Part shown: piece after piece, positions 1 to 6,837 of the stretch
How positions within the stretch are numbered: position 1 is the first letter of the stretch
Layout of the letters: each line of letters opens with the position of its first letter
Source of the DNA: Pseudomonadota bacterium
GTDB lineage: Bacteria; Pseudomonadota; Gammaproteobacteria; Burkholderiales; Burkholderiaceae_D
Assembly (NCBI GenBank): GCA_018241865.1
Contig: JAFECY010000315.1
Span: 1 to 10,535, forward strand
Length of the DNA stretch: 10,535 bases
Direction: 5' to 3'
Position numbers and translations under genes: made by a program
Notes under the pieces: generated by a model
What the model was told of the DNA's origin: nothing
Database searches by the model: none
What the model saw: only the letters and a program-made list of their open reading frames with translations

Positions 1-106
1 GAAACTGATAATACCTCATGCGCCATCACTACTTTGCATCACACCGGACTATCCTCCCGATACCGGATGACGATTTCCCTTAGATTATTTATTAGCCACC
101 TGTTTT
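1..106. other. Non-coding stretch downstream of the isomerase gene
   Basis: This stretch lies past the TGA of the last fad-locus gene and runs to the window edge. I see no convincing terminator hairpin. On the minus strand an ATG at 24-26 stays open to the window edge (eight codons visible), but no Shine-Dalgarno sequence precedes it, so I do not call a gene. Confidence 0.4.
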
Positions 107-871
107 TCACGAAAACTTGCAGAAATCTGTCTTCCTCTTCTCGAAGAAAGCAGTGAACGCCTCCTTCGCTTCCGGCGACGTCAGCATCGCCGCGAACAAC
201 TTGTTTTCTTCCATCATCCGGGCATCGATCGCTGCATCGTGACCAGTCTTCATCAGGCGCTTGGTCGCGCGCAATGAAGAAGCCGGCAATGCCGCCAGCT
301 TGACGGCCTGCGCCTGAACGAAGGGCAGCAAGAGATCGGCCGGCATCACCTGGTTGACCAGCCCCATCTCGCGCGCTTCTTCGGCGCTGAACGCTTCGCC
401 CAGCATCAGCTTTTCCGCCGCGCGCTGGTAGCCAGCGAGCTGCGGCAGCAGGTAGCTCGATGCCAGTTCCGGGCACAGACCCAACTGCGCGAACGGCAGC
501 GCGAACTTGGCGTGCTCGGCTGCGTACACCAAATCGCAATGCAGAAGCATGGTGGTGCCGATGCCGACCGCGACGCCGGTGACGGCGGCCACCACCGGCT
601 TGCTGGCGTGGCTGATGGCATGCATGAAGCGGAACACCGGGCTGTCGGGGCCGCTCGGCGGATGTTTCATGAAGTCTTCCAAGTCATTGCCGGCGGTGAA
701 GGCATGCGCCGTGCCGGTGAACACGATGGCGCGGATCTGGTCGTCGCGCTCGGCGGCTTGTAGCGCGTCGGCCAGCGCGTCGTACATCGCTGCGGTGATG
801 GCGTTCTTTTTTTCCGGGCGGTTGAAGGCGATGGTGAGGACGTTGCCTTCTTGGCTGGTCAGGATTTCCAT
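107..871 (-). CDS. Crotonase-family protein, probable delta3,delta2-enoyl-CoA isomerase (ECI2/Eci1-like)
   Basis: A 254-residue single-domain crotonase-fold protein, usual length for the family, that a routine pipeline would call enoyl-CoA hydratase. The CoA-binding oxyanion region is present (FTAGNDL, residues 58-64, and GVAVGIG, 99-105). The two glutamates that hydratases use are absent: by motif alignment they are Thr107 and Phe127. A glutamate sits instead in the LGLCPELASS motif (Glu135), where peroxisomal ECI2 and yeast Eci1 carry their catalytic Glu in the LGxxPExxSS pattern. It therefore more likely moves cis-3 or trans-3 double bonds to trans-2, feeding unsaturated acyl-CoAs into beta-oxidation in the cytoplasm. 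The start is supported by AAGGAG six bases upstream of the ATG. It is the last gene of the fad block but lies beyond a terminator, 316 bp from fadA, so it may be transcribed at a lower level or separately. Hydratase activity on some substrate cannot be excluded. Confidence 0.85.
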   Translation of the reverse strand: MEILTSQEGNVLTIAFNRPEKKNAITAAMYDALADALQAAERDDQIRAIVFTGTAHAFTAGNDLEDFMKHPPSGPDSPVFRFMHAISHASKPVVAAVTGVAVGIGTTMLLHCDLVYAAEHAKFALPFAQLGLCPELASSYLLPQLAGYQRAAEKLMLGEAFSAEEAREMGLVNQVMPADLLLPFVQAQAVKLAALPASSLRATKRLMKTGHDAAIDARMMEENKLFAAMLTSPEAKEAFTAFFEKRKTDFCKFS

Positions 872-875
872 GTTG

Positions 876-882
876 TCTCCTT
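876..882 (-). promoter_or_regulatory. Shine-Dalgarno site of the isomerase gene
   Basis: On the minus strand AAGGAGA ends a few bases before the ATG at 871. The strong site fixes the start and suggests independent translation despite the long gap from fadA. Confidence 0.7.
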
Positions 883-920
883 ACGCATAACTCACTCATT
901 CTGACGACGGCGGGATTGCC

Positions 921-1096
921 TTAACTCCTTCCCCTTCAAGGGGAAGGGGGGATGGGGATGGGTCATCTGATCGTTACATACCCCATCCCCCCTTGCAGGG
1001 CGCGTATCCGCTTGCAAGCGGATACCGCTACGCAGGCTGGCGGCATGCCGCCAGAATTCCCTGCTACGCCCCTCCCCCTCCCCTTGAAAGGGAGGG
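921..1096. repeat. Complex C-rich inverted-repeat cluster (BIME-like) between fadA and the isomerase gene
   Basis: This fills most of the 316-bp gap. It starts with a palindrome at 927-947 (arms CCTTCCCCTT and AAGGGGAAGG around one C). GGGGATGGGT follows at 954-963, then an inverted counterpart, ACCCCATCCCC, at 980-990. It ends with a degenerate palindrome at 1079-1094 (CTCCCCTTGAAAGGGAG). The same modules in the same order make up the repeat between fadN and fadA, so this is a second copy of one repeat family. Here the right-hand half is interrupted by a separate palindromic block at 995-1064. I see no reading frame of its own and no convincing promoter for the downstream gene. Confidence 0.75.
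995..1064. repeat. Nested double-palindrome block inside the C-rich repeat
   Basis: The block is bounded by GCAGGG (995-1000) and its inverse CCCTGC (1059-1064). It holds two perfect palindromes: 1004-1025, with 11-bp arms GTATCCGCTTG and CAAGCGGATAC and no loop, and 1037-1054, with 9-bp arms CTGGCGGCA and TGCCGCCAG. GCTACGC occurs at 1027-1033 and again at 1063-1069. Nothing comparable lies in the sister repeat at 2407-2502, so it looks like a later insertion into that repeat. Its identity is unknown to me. Confidence 0.7.
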
Positions 1097-1133
1097 AATA
1101 TTCTTTGCATTTTTACAGTTCCGCTTTGTATCG

Positions 1134-1169
1134 AAAAAAGCCGCACGCTGTGAGGCGATGCGGCTTTTT
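1134..1169 (-). terminator. Rho-independent (bidirectional) terminator after fadA
   Basis: A perfect 11-bp inverted repeat pairs AAAAAGCCGCA (1135-1145) with TGCGGCTTTTT (1159-1169). The loop at 1146-1158 can add a further CGC/GCG pairing. Read on the minus strand, the GC stem runs into six T residues (1139-1134) and starts 18 nt past the fadA TAG, the classic layout of an intrinsic terminator. A T-run on the plus-strand side makes it bidirectional by sequence. It probably ends most tetR-fadE-fadN-fadA transcripts before the isomerase gene. Confidence 0.85.
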
Positions 1170-1187
1170 GCTGGCTGCTGTTTCGTT

Positions 1188-2384
1188 CTACACGCGCTCG
1201 AAGATACCAGCCGCGCCCATGCCAGTACCGACGCACATGGTCACCATGCCGTACTTGAGGTTGCGGCGGCGCAGGCCGTGCACCACGGTGGCGGCGCGGA
1301 TCGCGCCGGTCGCGCCGAGCGGGTGACCGAGGGCAATCGCGCCGCCGAGCGGGTTGACCTTGGACGGGTCGAGCTGCAGGTCGCCGATGACGGCCAGCGC
1401 TTGCGCGGCGAAGGCTTCGTTCAGCTCGATCCAGTCGAGTTGATCTTGCGTGATGCCAGCAAGACGCAGCGCCAGCGGCACTGCTTCCTTGGGGCCGATG
1501 CCCATGATTTCCGGCGGCACGCCGCGCACGGCAAACGAGCTGAACTTGGCCAGCGGGGTCAGGTTGAATTGCTTGAGGATTTTTTCGCTGACCAGGATCA
1601 GCGCGCCGGCGCCGTCCGACATTTGCGAGCTGTTGCCGGCGGTGACGCTGCCCTTGGCGGCGAACACCGGCTTCAGTTTCGCCAGCGCTTCGGGCGTGGT
1701 GTCGGCGCGCGGACCTTCGTCCTGGGTGGCGCTGCGGGTCTTGACGTCGATCTGGCCGCTGCCGAGGTTGGGGAATTTTTCGACGATTTCGACCGCCGTG
1801 GTTTCATCCTTGAACTCGCCCGACTCTTGCGCGGCGATGGCTTTTTTGTGCGAGTGTAATGCGAATTCGTCCTGAGCGTCGCGCGTGACTTTCCATTGCT
1901 GCGCGACTTTCTCGGCGGTGATGCCCATGCCGTAAGCCATGCCGACGTTTTCATCCTTGAGGATGGCCGGGTTCATCGAAGGGTGATGCCCCATCATCGG
2001 CACCATCGACATCGATTCCGCGCCGCCGGCGATCATCACGTCCGCCTGACCGACGCGGATGCGGTCGGCCGCCATCGCGATCGCCGACAGGCCGGATGCG
2101 CAGTAGCGGTTGACGGTGATGCCGCCGACCGTGTTCGGCAGGCCGGCCAGCAGCACGCCCATGCGGGCAAAGTTCAAACCTTGCTCGGCTTCGGGGAAGG
2201 CGCAACCGATCACAGCGTCCTCGATCAGCTTGGGATCGAGGTTCGGCACTTGCGCGACCGCCGACTGGATGGCGCGCACCAGCAGATCGTCCGGGCGGAC
2301 ATTCTTGAACATGCCGCGCGGCGCTTTGCCGATCGGGGTGCGGGTGGCGGCGACGATATAGACTTCCTGGATTTGTTTGCTCAT
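1188..2384 (-). CDS. fadA: Acetyl-CoA C-acyltransferase (3-ketoacyl-CoA thiolase)
   Basis: A 398-residue thiolase of full family length. It catalyses the last step of the beta-oxidation cycle, cleaving 3-ketoacyl-CoA with CoA to acetyl-CoA and a shortened acyl-CoA, in the cytoplasm. Catalytic residues are all present: nucleophile Cys95 in NRYCASG (92-98), Asn322 in NEAFA (322-326), His354 in GHPLGATG (353-360), and Cys384 in CVGTGMG (384-390). AAGGAG at 2393-2398 is 8 nt from the ATG and supports the start. The gene follows fadN by 128 bp, a gap filled by a C-rich inverted repeat, and an intrinsic terminator lies just beyond its stop. The context (acyl-CoA dehydrogenase and bifunctional HAD/ECH upstream) points to a degradative thiolase, not the biosynthetic acetoacetyl-CoA thiolase of PHB pathways. 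Chain-length preference cannot be read from the sequence. Confidence 0.95.
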   Translation of the reverse strand: MSKQIQEVYIVAATRTPIGKAPRGMFKNVRPDDLLVRAIQSAVAQVPNLDPKLIEDAVIGCAFPEAEQGLNFARMGVLLAGLPNTVGGITVNRYCASGLSAIAMAADRIRVGQADVMIAGGAESMSMVPMMGHHPSMNPAILKDENVGMAYGMGITAEKVAQQWKVTRDAQDEFALHSHKKAIAAQESGEFKDETTAVEIVEKFPNLGSGQIDVKTRSATQDEGPRADTTPEALAKLKPVFAAKGSVTAGNSSQMSDGAGALILVSEKILKQFNLTPLAKFSSFAVRGVPPEIMGIGPKEAVPLALRLAGITQDQLDWIELNEAFAAQALAVIGDLQLDPSKVNPLGGAIALGHPLGATGAIRAATVVHGLRRRNLKYGMVTMCVGTGMGAAGIFERV

Positions 2385-2392
2385 TTATTTCG

Positions 2393-2398
2393 CTCCTT
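2393..2398 (-). promoter_or_regulatory. Shine-Dalgarno site of fadA
   Basis: AAGGAG on the minus strand lies 8 nt before the fadA ATG. It sits just downstream of the C-rich repeat, so fadA can load ribosomes independently of fadN. Confidence 0.7.
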
Positions 2399-2406
2399 GT
2401 TTCATT

Positions 2407-2502
2407 CCCTCCCCTTCAAGGGGAGGGTCAGGGTGGGGATGGGTATTTCTCGATTGCGATGGACACCCATCCCCCTCCCAACCTCCCCCTTGAAGGGGGA
2501 GG
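2407..2502. repeat. Paired C-rich inverted repeat (BIME-like) between fadN and fadA
   Basis: Two similar units face each other. The left unit is a perfect palindrome at 2407-2427 (arms CCCTCCCCTT and AAGGGGAGGG around C) followed by GGGGATGGGT at 2435-2444. The right unit is the mirror image: ACCCATCCCC at 2465-2474, then a palindrome at 2482-2502 (arms CCTCCCCCTT and AAGGGGGAGG around G). The spacer between palindrome and G-rich module is 7 nt on both sides, with a 20-nt centre. Each palindrome can fold alone, or the whole 96 bp can form one long stem. On the minus strand no T-run follows either stem, so this is not a canonical terminator for fadN. It resembles bacterial interspersed mosaic elements built of paired REP-like units. 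Confidence 0.8.
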
Positions 2503-2512
2503 GGCTTTGTTT

Positions 2513-4900
2513 TTAATTGCGGACTGGTTTGCCGGTCTGCATCATGCCCATGATTCGTTCCTGCGTTTTCGGATTGTTGAGCAGTTCCATGAAGTGCTTG
2601 CGTTCCATGTCGAGCAGCCATTGTTCGCTGACCACGCTGCCCGCTTCGACATCGCCGCCAGACACCACTTCGGCGATCATCGAGCCGAGCTTGTAGTCGT
2701 GCGCCGAGATGAAGCCGCCGTCGCGCATGTTGATGAGCTGCGCGCCGATGGTGGCCATGCCGTAGCGGCCGGTGACCGGCACTTGCGCCGGTAGGGACGG
2801 ACGATAGCCGGCGTCGAACATGGCGCGCGCTTCAACCTTGGCCACGTGCAGCAACTCGTAGGCGTTGAACACGATCACGTCGTTGGCGCTCAGGTAACCG
2901 AGCTTCTGCGCTTCCAGCGCCGACTTCGACACCACGGCGGTGGCGGCGTTCATGTAGGTGTCTTTCAGGAATTGCAGGATGTCGGCTCCCTTGGCTTGCG
3001 CGGCGGCGCGCACGGCGATTTCCTTCAAGCCGCCACCGGCCGGGATCAAACCGACGCCGACTTCGACCAGACCGACATAGGATTCGAGCGCGGCGACCCG
3101 TTTGGATGCATGCATCATCAATTCGCAACCGCCGCCGAGCGCCAGGCCGGCCACTGCGGCCACCACCGGCACGTTGGCATACTTCATCGCCTGGTGCGCT
3201 TGCTGCAATTGCGCCACCATCGGCTCGATAGCTTTGACGCCGCCGGACATGAACAGCGGCAGCATCGATTGCAAGTCCGCGCCGGCCGAGAACGCGCCGC
3301 CTTCGGCCGCGTCGGTCTGCCAGATCACCAGTCCCTTGTAATTCTTTTCAGCTTCGGCGATGGCCTTGTTCAAGCCGTCGATCACGCCCGATCCGATCAC
3401 ATGCATCTTGGTCTTGAACGACAGGATCAGTACATCGTCGTTCTGGTGCCAGATGCGCACCGAATCGTCCTCGAAGAAGGTGGTGCCGGCCGTGCCGCCA
3501 TTGGGCGCATTGTCGCCGACCAGCGTGGCGCGGAAAGTCTGGCGCTGATACACCGGCAGCGCAGAGCGCGGCGAGTAGGTTTTTTTCTTGGGCGACCACG
3601 AACCCTGCGGCGTGTGCACACCCTCGCGACCATCAAATACCCAAGTCGGCAGCGGCGCATTGCACAGCGCTTTGCCAGCGTCGATGTCTTCTTTCACCCA
3701 GTCGGCGACCTGTTTCCAGCCGGAGGCTTGCCAGGTTTCAAACGGGCCGACGTTCCAGCCGAAGCCCCAGCGCATGGCGAAGTCGATATCGCGCGCATTG
3801 TCGGCGATCGATTCTAGGTGCACGGCGATGTAGTGGAAAGCGTCGCGGAAGATCGCCCATAGGAATTGCGCCTGCGGGTTGGTCGATTCGCGCAGCGACT
3901 TCATTTTCTTGACCGGGTCTTTTTCCTTCAGGATGCGGCCGATGATGTCGTCGGCCTTGCCGCCGCCCGTCACATAATCACCCTTGGCCGGGTCGAGGCG
4001 CAGAATGTCCTTGCCGACCTTCTTGTAAAAACCGGCACCGGTCTTTTGCCCGAGCACGCCCTTGGCGATCAGTTGCGCCAGCACCGGCGGCGTCGCATAC
4101 GCAGCGTGGAAAGGATCGTCCTTCAAGTAATCTTGCATGGTCTTGATGACGTGACCCATCGTGTCCAAACCCACCACGTCGGCGGTGCGGAAGGTGCCGG
4201 ACTTGGCGCGACCGAGCTTGGCGCCGGTCAGGTCGTCCACCACGTCGTAGCTCAGGCCGTATTTCTCGGCTTCGATCATGATCGCCAGAATGCCGAACAC
4301 GCCGACGCGGTTGGCGATGAAGTTCGGCGTATCGATGGCATGCACCACACCTTTGCCGAGCGTGGTGGTGAGAAAACCTTCGAGCTGGTCGAGGATGTGC
4401 GGCGCGGTGGTCACGGTCGGAATCAGTTCGACCAAATGCATGTAACGCGGCGGATTGAAAAAATGCACGCCGCAGAAACGTTCCTTGAGCTTGGCGTCGA
4501 AACCTTCCGATAATGCAGTGATCGACAGGCCGGAGGTATTGGAAGCGAAGATCGTGTTCGGGCCGATATGCGGCGCGACTTTTTTGTACAGATCGTGCTT
4601 CCAGTCCATGCGCTCGGCAATCGCTTCGATGATGAGATCGCAACCGGCCAGCAGGTCGAGGTTGTCTTCATAGTTGGCGGCCTGCAGATAGGCGGCATGC
4701 TCGACATTGCCGAGCGGCGCGGGGCTGAGTTTCTTCAGGTTGTCGATCGCCTTCTGGACGACGCCGTTTTTCGGGCCTTCCTTGGCCGGCAGATCGAACA
4801 GGATGACCGGCACCTTGGCGTTGATACAGTGTGCGGCAATCTGCGCACCCATCACACCAGCACCGAGCACCGCGACTTTTTTGACGATGAAATTAGACAT
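2513..4900 (-). CDS. fadN: Bifunctional 3-hydroxyacyl-CoA dehydrogenase / enoyl-CoA hydratase (FadN-type)
   Basis: A 795-residue two-part enzyme doing the two middle steps of beta-oxidation: hydration of trans-2-enoyl-CoA, then NAD-dependent oxidation of L-3-hydroxyacyl-CoA. The dehydrogenase half comes first. It has the Rossmann GAGVMG loop (13-18), NTSGLS (121-126), and the His146/Glu158 pair in HFFNP and LVELIP with the 12-residue spacing of human HAD. HAD C-terminal segments follow to about residue 400. The crotonase half occupies roughly 475-700, with FSAGADL (537-543) and both hydratase glutamates, Glu593 in GGGCEL and Glu613 in LVEVGVG, 20 apart as in crotonase. HAD-then-ECH is the reverse of E. 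coli FadB and matches Bacillus FadN (about 790 aa); annotations of relatives often still say fadB. Upstream bases carry GGAG 13 nt before the ATG, which is rather far. It sits 107 bp from fadE across an inverted repeat. Confidence 0.93.
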   Translation of the reverse strand: MSNFIVKKVAVLGAGVMGAQIAAHCINAKVPVILFDLPAKEGPKNGVVQKAIDNLKKLSPAPLGNVEHAAYLQAANYEDNLDLLAGCDLIIEAIAERMDWKHDLYKKVAPHIGPNTIFASNTSGLSITALSEGFDAKLKERFCGVHFFNPPRYMHLVELIPTVTTAPHILDQLEGFLTTTLGKGVVHAIDTPNFIANRVGVFGILAIMIEAEKYGLSYDVVDDLTGAKLGRAKSGTFRTADVVGLDTMGHVIKTMQDYLKDDPFHAAYATPPVLAQLIAKGVLGQKTGAGFYKKVGKDILRLDPAKGDYVTGGGKADDIIGRILKEKDPVKKMKSLRESTNPQAQFLWAIFRDAFHYIAVHLESIADNARDIDFAMRWGFGWNVGPFETWQASGWKQVADWVKEDIDAGKALCNAPLPTWVFDGREGVHTPQGSWSPKKKTYSPRSALPVYQRQTFRATLVGDNAPNGGTAGTTFFEDDSVRIWHQNDDVLILSFKTKMHVIGSGVIDGLNKAIAEAEKNYKGLVIWQTDAAEGGAFSAGADLQSMLPLFMSGGVKAIEPMVAQLQQAHQAMKYANVPVVAAVAGLALGGGCELMMHASKRVAALESYVGLVEVGVGLIPAGGGLKEIAVRAAAQAKGADILQFLKDTYMNAATAVVSKSALEAQKLGYLSANDVIVFNAYELLHVAKVEARAMFDAGYRPSLPAQVPVTGRYGMATIGAQLINMRDGGFISAHDYKLGSMIAEVVSGGDVEAGSVVSEQWLLDMERKHFMELLNNPKTQERIMGMMQTGKPVRN

Positions 4901-4921
4901 TTTTATTCAAGCTCCATTTGA

Positions 4922-5001
4922 ACCACGGCGAGCACGGCGAACACGGCGTTTATTTAAATAAGCCTGTGTTTTTTTGCCGTGTCCGCCGTGTACGCCGTGG
5001 T
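4922..5001. repeat. Long ACGGCG-type inverted repeat between fadE and fadN
   Basis: Two 26-nt arms (4922-4947 and 4976-5001) pair at 23 of 26 positions around a 28-nt AT-rich loop. Each arm is itself built of three near-identical 9-mers, for example ACCACGGCG, AGCACGGCG and AACACGGCG. The loop contains the perfect palindrome TTATTTAAATAA (4950-4961) and a run of seven T on the plus strand. The element begins 6 nt after the fadE stop and ends 21 bp before the fadN start, filling the gap. No T-run follows the stem on the minus strand, so a terminator role is doubtful; a mRNA-stabilising or attenuating hairpin is more likely. No target-site duplication is visible. Confidence 0.8.
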
Positions 5002-5007
5002 AAAAAA

Positions 5008-6798
5008 TCAAAACAACTCTTCTTCGAGCGACGTCAGGTTCGCCGCGCCGGAGCGCGCCTGACGAATCAGCATCGCCGTTTCCGGCAGCAGGCGGGCGAA
5101 GTAGAAACGCGCCGTCGCCAGTTTGGCCTTGTAGAAACTGTCGCCGCTATCCTGTTTTGCCAGCGCGATCTTCGCCATGCGGGCAAAAAAGTAAGCGTAC
5201 ACCATGTGACCCACCACGCGGAGATACGGCACGGCGGCCGCGCCGACTTCGTCCTGATTCTGGAACGCCTTCATGCCGATTTCCATCGTCAGCTTGGTGA
5301 CTTTGTCGCCGATGTCGCCCAGCGGCGTGATGAATTCATTCATCGCTTCGTCGGTGCCGTTTTCCTCGACGAAGGCCTGAATCTGCGCGCCAAATTTTTT
5401 CAGCTTGGCGCCGTTGTCCATCAAGATTTTTCGACCCAACAAGTCGAGCGACTGAATGGTGTTGGTGCCTTCGTAAATCATGTTGATGCGGGCGTCGCGC
5501 ACGTACTGCTCCATGCCCCATTCGGCGATGTAGCCGTGGCCGCCATAGACTTGCAGCGCTTCCGAAGTGGCGATCCAGCCATTGTCGGTCATGAAGGATT
5601 TGATGATCGGCGTCAGCAGCGCCACCTGGTCGGCGGCGTCCTTGCGCACCGTTTCGTCCGGGTGGTTCAATTCTTTGTCGATCAAGAGTGCGGCGTAGGA
5701 AGAGAAAGCGCGGCCGCCTTCGGCATAGGCGCGCGCGGTCAACAGCATGCGCCGCACGTCGGGGTGAACGATGATCGGGTCGGCGGCTTTTTCCGGCGCT
5801 TTCGGACCAGTCAGACTGCGCATCTGCAGGCGGTCTTTCGCATACACGACGGCGTTCTGGTAAGCGACTTCGGTCAGGCCGAGCGATTGCATGCCGACGC
5901 CGAGCCGTGCCGCATTCATCATCACGAACATGGCGTTCAAGCCCTTGTTCGGCTCGCCGATCAGCCAGCCGGTCGCGCCATCCAAATTCATCTGGCAAGT
6001 GGCGTTACCGTGGATGCCCATTTTTTCCTCGATCGCGCCGACGGTGATGCCGTTGCGTGCACCGAGCGAACCATCGGCATTCGGAATGAACTTCGGCACG
6101 ACGAACAGCGAAATGCCTTTGGTGCCGGCCGGCGCATCCGGCAAGCGCGCCAGCACCAGGTGGATGATATTGGCGGCCATGTCATGCTCGCCGGCGGAAA
6201 TGAAAATTTTGCCGCCGGTGATTTTGTAAGTGCTGTCCGCTTGCGGCTCTGCTTTGGTGCGCAGCAGACCGAGATCGGTGCCGCAATGCGCTTCAGTCAG
6301 GCACATGGTGCCGGTCCATTCGCCCGACACCAGTTTCGGCAGATAGGTCGCCTTCAGTTCCGCCGTGCCGTGCGCCTTCAGACATTCATAAGCGCCGTGC
6401 GACAGGCCGGGGTACATCATCCAGGCCTGATTAGCGGAGTTCATCATTTCATAGAACGAGTTGTTGACCACCACCGGCAAACCTTGACCGCCGTATTCCG
6501 GGTCGCAGGCCAGCGCCGCCCAGCCGCCTTCGACGTATTGTTGATAGGCTTCCTTGAAACCCTTGGGCGTGGTGACGGTGTGCGCATCCTTGTCGAGCTT
6601 GCAGCCTTCGCGGTCGCCGCTGTGGTTCAGCGGGAAGACGACGTTGGAAGCAAACTTGCCGCCCTCTTCCAGGATCTGGTTGATGGTGTCGGCATCCATC
6701 TCGGCATGCGCCGGCAATTGCTGCAATTCCTGTTCGACCTGCAGCAATTCATGCAGCACGAAATGCATGTCGCGCAGGGGGGCGGTGTATTGGGGCAT
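5008..6798 (-). CDS. fadE: Acyl-CoA dehydrogenase, long (about 600 aa) FadE type
   Basis: A 596-residue FAD-dependent acyl-CoA dehydrogenase that forms the trans-2 double bond in acyl-CoA, the first step of beta-oxidation, passing electrons to ETF. It belongs to the long subgroup with an extra C-terminal helical domain (about 470-596) beyond the usual 380-aa core, as in Bacillus FadE and mycobacterial FadE5. Visible signatures are MCLTEAHCGTD (165-175) in the middle beta domain, the QVYGGHGY motif (416-423), and IYEGTNTIQ with the probable catalytic base Glu443 (441-449). GGAG at 6805-6808 lies 6 nt from the ATG and supports the start. No signal peptide or membrane segment is apparent. It follows tetR by 39 bp in the same direction, so it is very probably cotranscribed from the tetR promoter and controlled by that regulator. 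Chain-length preference is not deducible. Confidence 0.93.
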   Translation of the reverse strand: MPQYTAPLRDMHFVLHELLQVEQELQQLPAHAEMDADTINQILEEGGKFASNVVFPLNHSGDREGCKLDKDAHTVTTPKGFKEAYQQYVEGGWAALACDPEYGGQGLPVVVNNSFYEMMNSANQAWMMYPGLSHGAYECLKAHGTAELKATYLPKLVSGEWTGTMCLTEAHCGTDLGLLRTKAEPQADSTYKITGGKIFISAGEHDMAANIIHLVLARLPDAPAGTKGISLFVVPKFIPNADGSLGARNGITVGAIEEKMGIHGNATCQMNLDGATGWLIGEPNKGLNAMFVMMNAARLGVGMQSLGLTEVAYQNAVVYAKDRLQMRSLTGPKAPEKAADPIIVHPDVRRMLLTARAYAEGGRAFSSYAALLIDKELNHPDETVRKDAADQVALLTPIIKSFMTDNGWIATSEALQVYGGHGYIAEWGMEQYVRDARINMIYEGTNTIQSLDLLGRKILMDNGAKLKKFGAQIQAFVEENGTDEAMNEFITPLGDIGDKVTKLTMEIGMKAFQNQDEVGAAAVPYLRVVGHMVYAYFFARMAKIALAKQDSGDSFYKAKLATARFYFARLLPETAMLIRQARSGAANLTSLEEELF

Positions 6799-6814
6799 GG
6801 CGGTCTCCGGTTGG

Positions 6815-6832
6815 TTGTGCGTGTTGTGCGTG
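6815..6832. repeat. Perfect tandem 9-bp duplication in the tetR-fadE gap
   Basis: TTGTGCGTG occurs twice in direct succession (6815-6823 and 6824-6832). It lies between the tetR stop and the fadE Shine-Dalgarno site. A copy-number change would alter gap length but not the ribosome-site spacing. Confidence 0.6.
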
Positions 6833-6837
6833 ATTTC

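Noticed and set aside
39..539. Minus-strand frame of 166 codons at the left edge
   Set aside because: It lies largely out of frame over the isomerase gene and has biased, low-information composition with no motif.
921..1096. CRISPR array or attachment site
   Set aside because: The repeats are inverted and irregular with no unique spacers of constant length, and there are no cas or integrase genes nearby.
2482..2510. Stem plus T-rich tail as a terminator
   Set aside because: The T-rich tail follows the stem only on the plus strand, where no gene ends; on the minus strand no T-run follows.
2846..3817. Plus-strand frame of 323 codons
   Set aside because: It is antisense to fadN, rich in His, Gln and Arg, and shows no motif or ribosome site.
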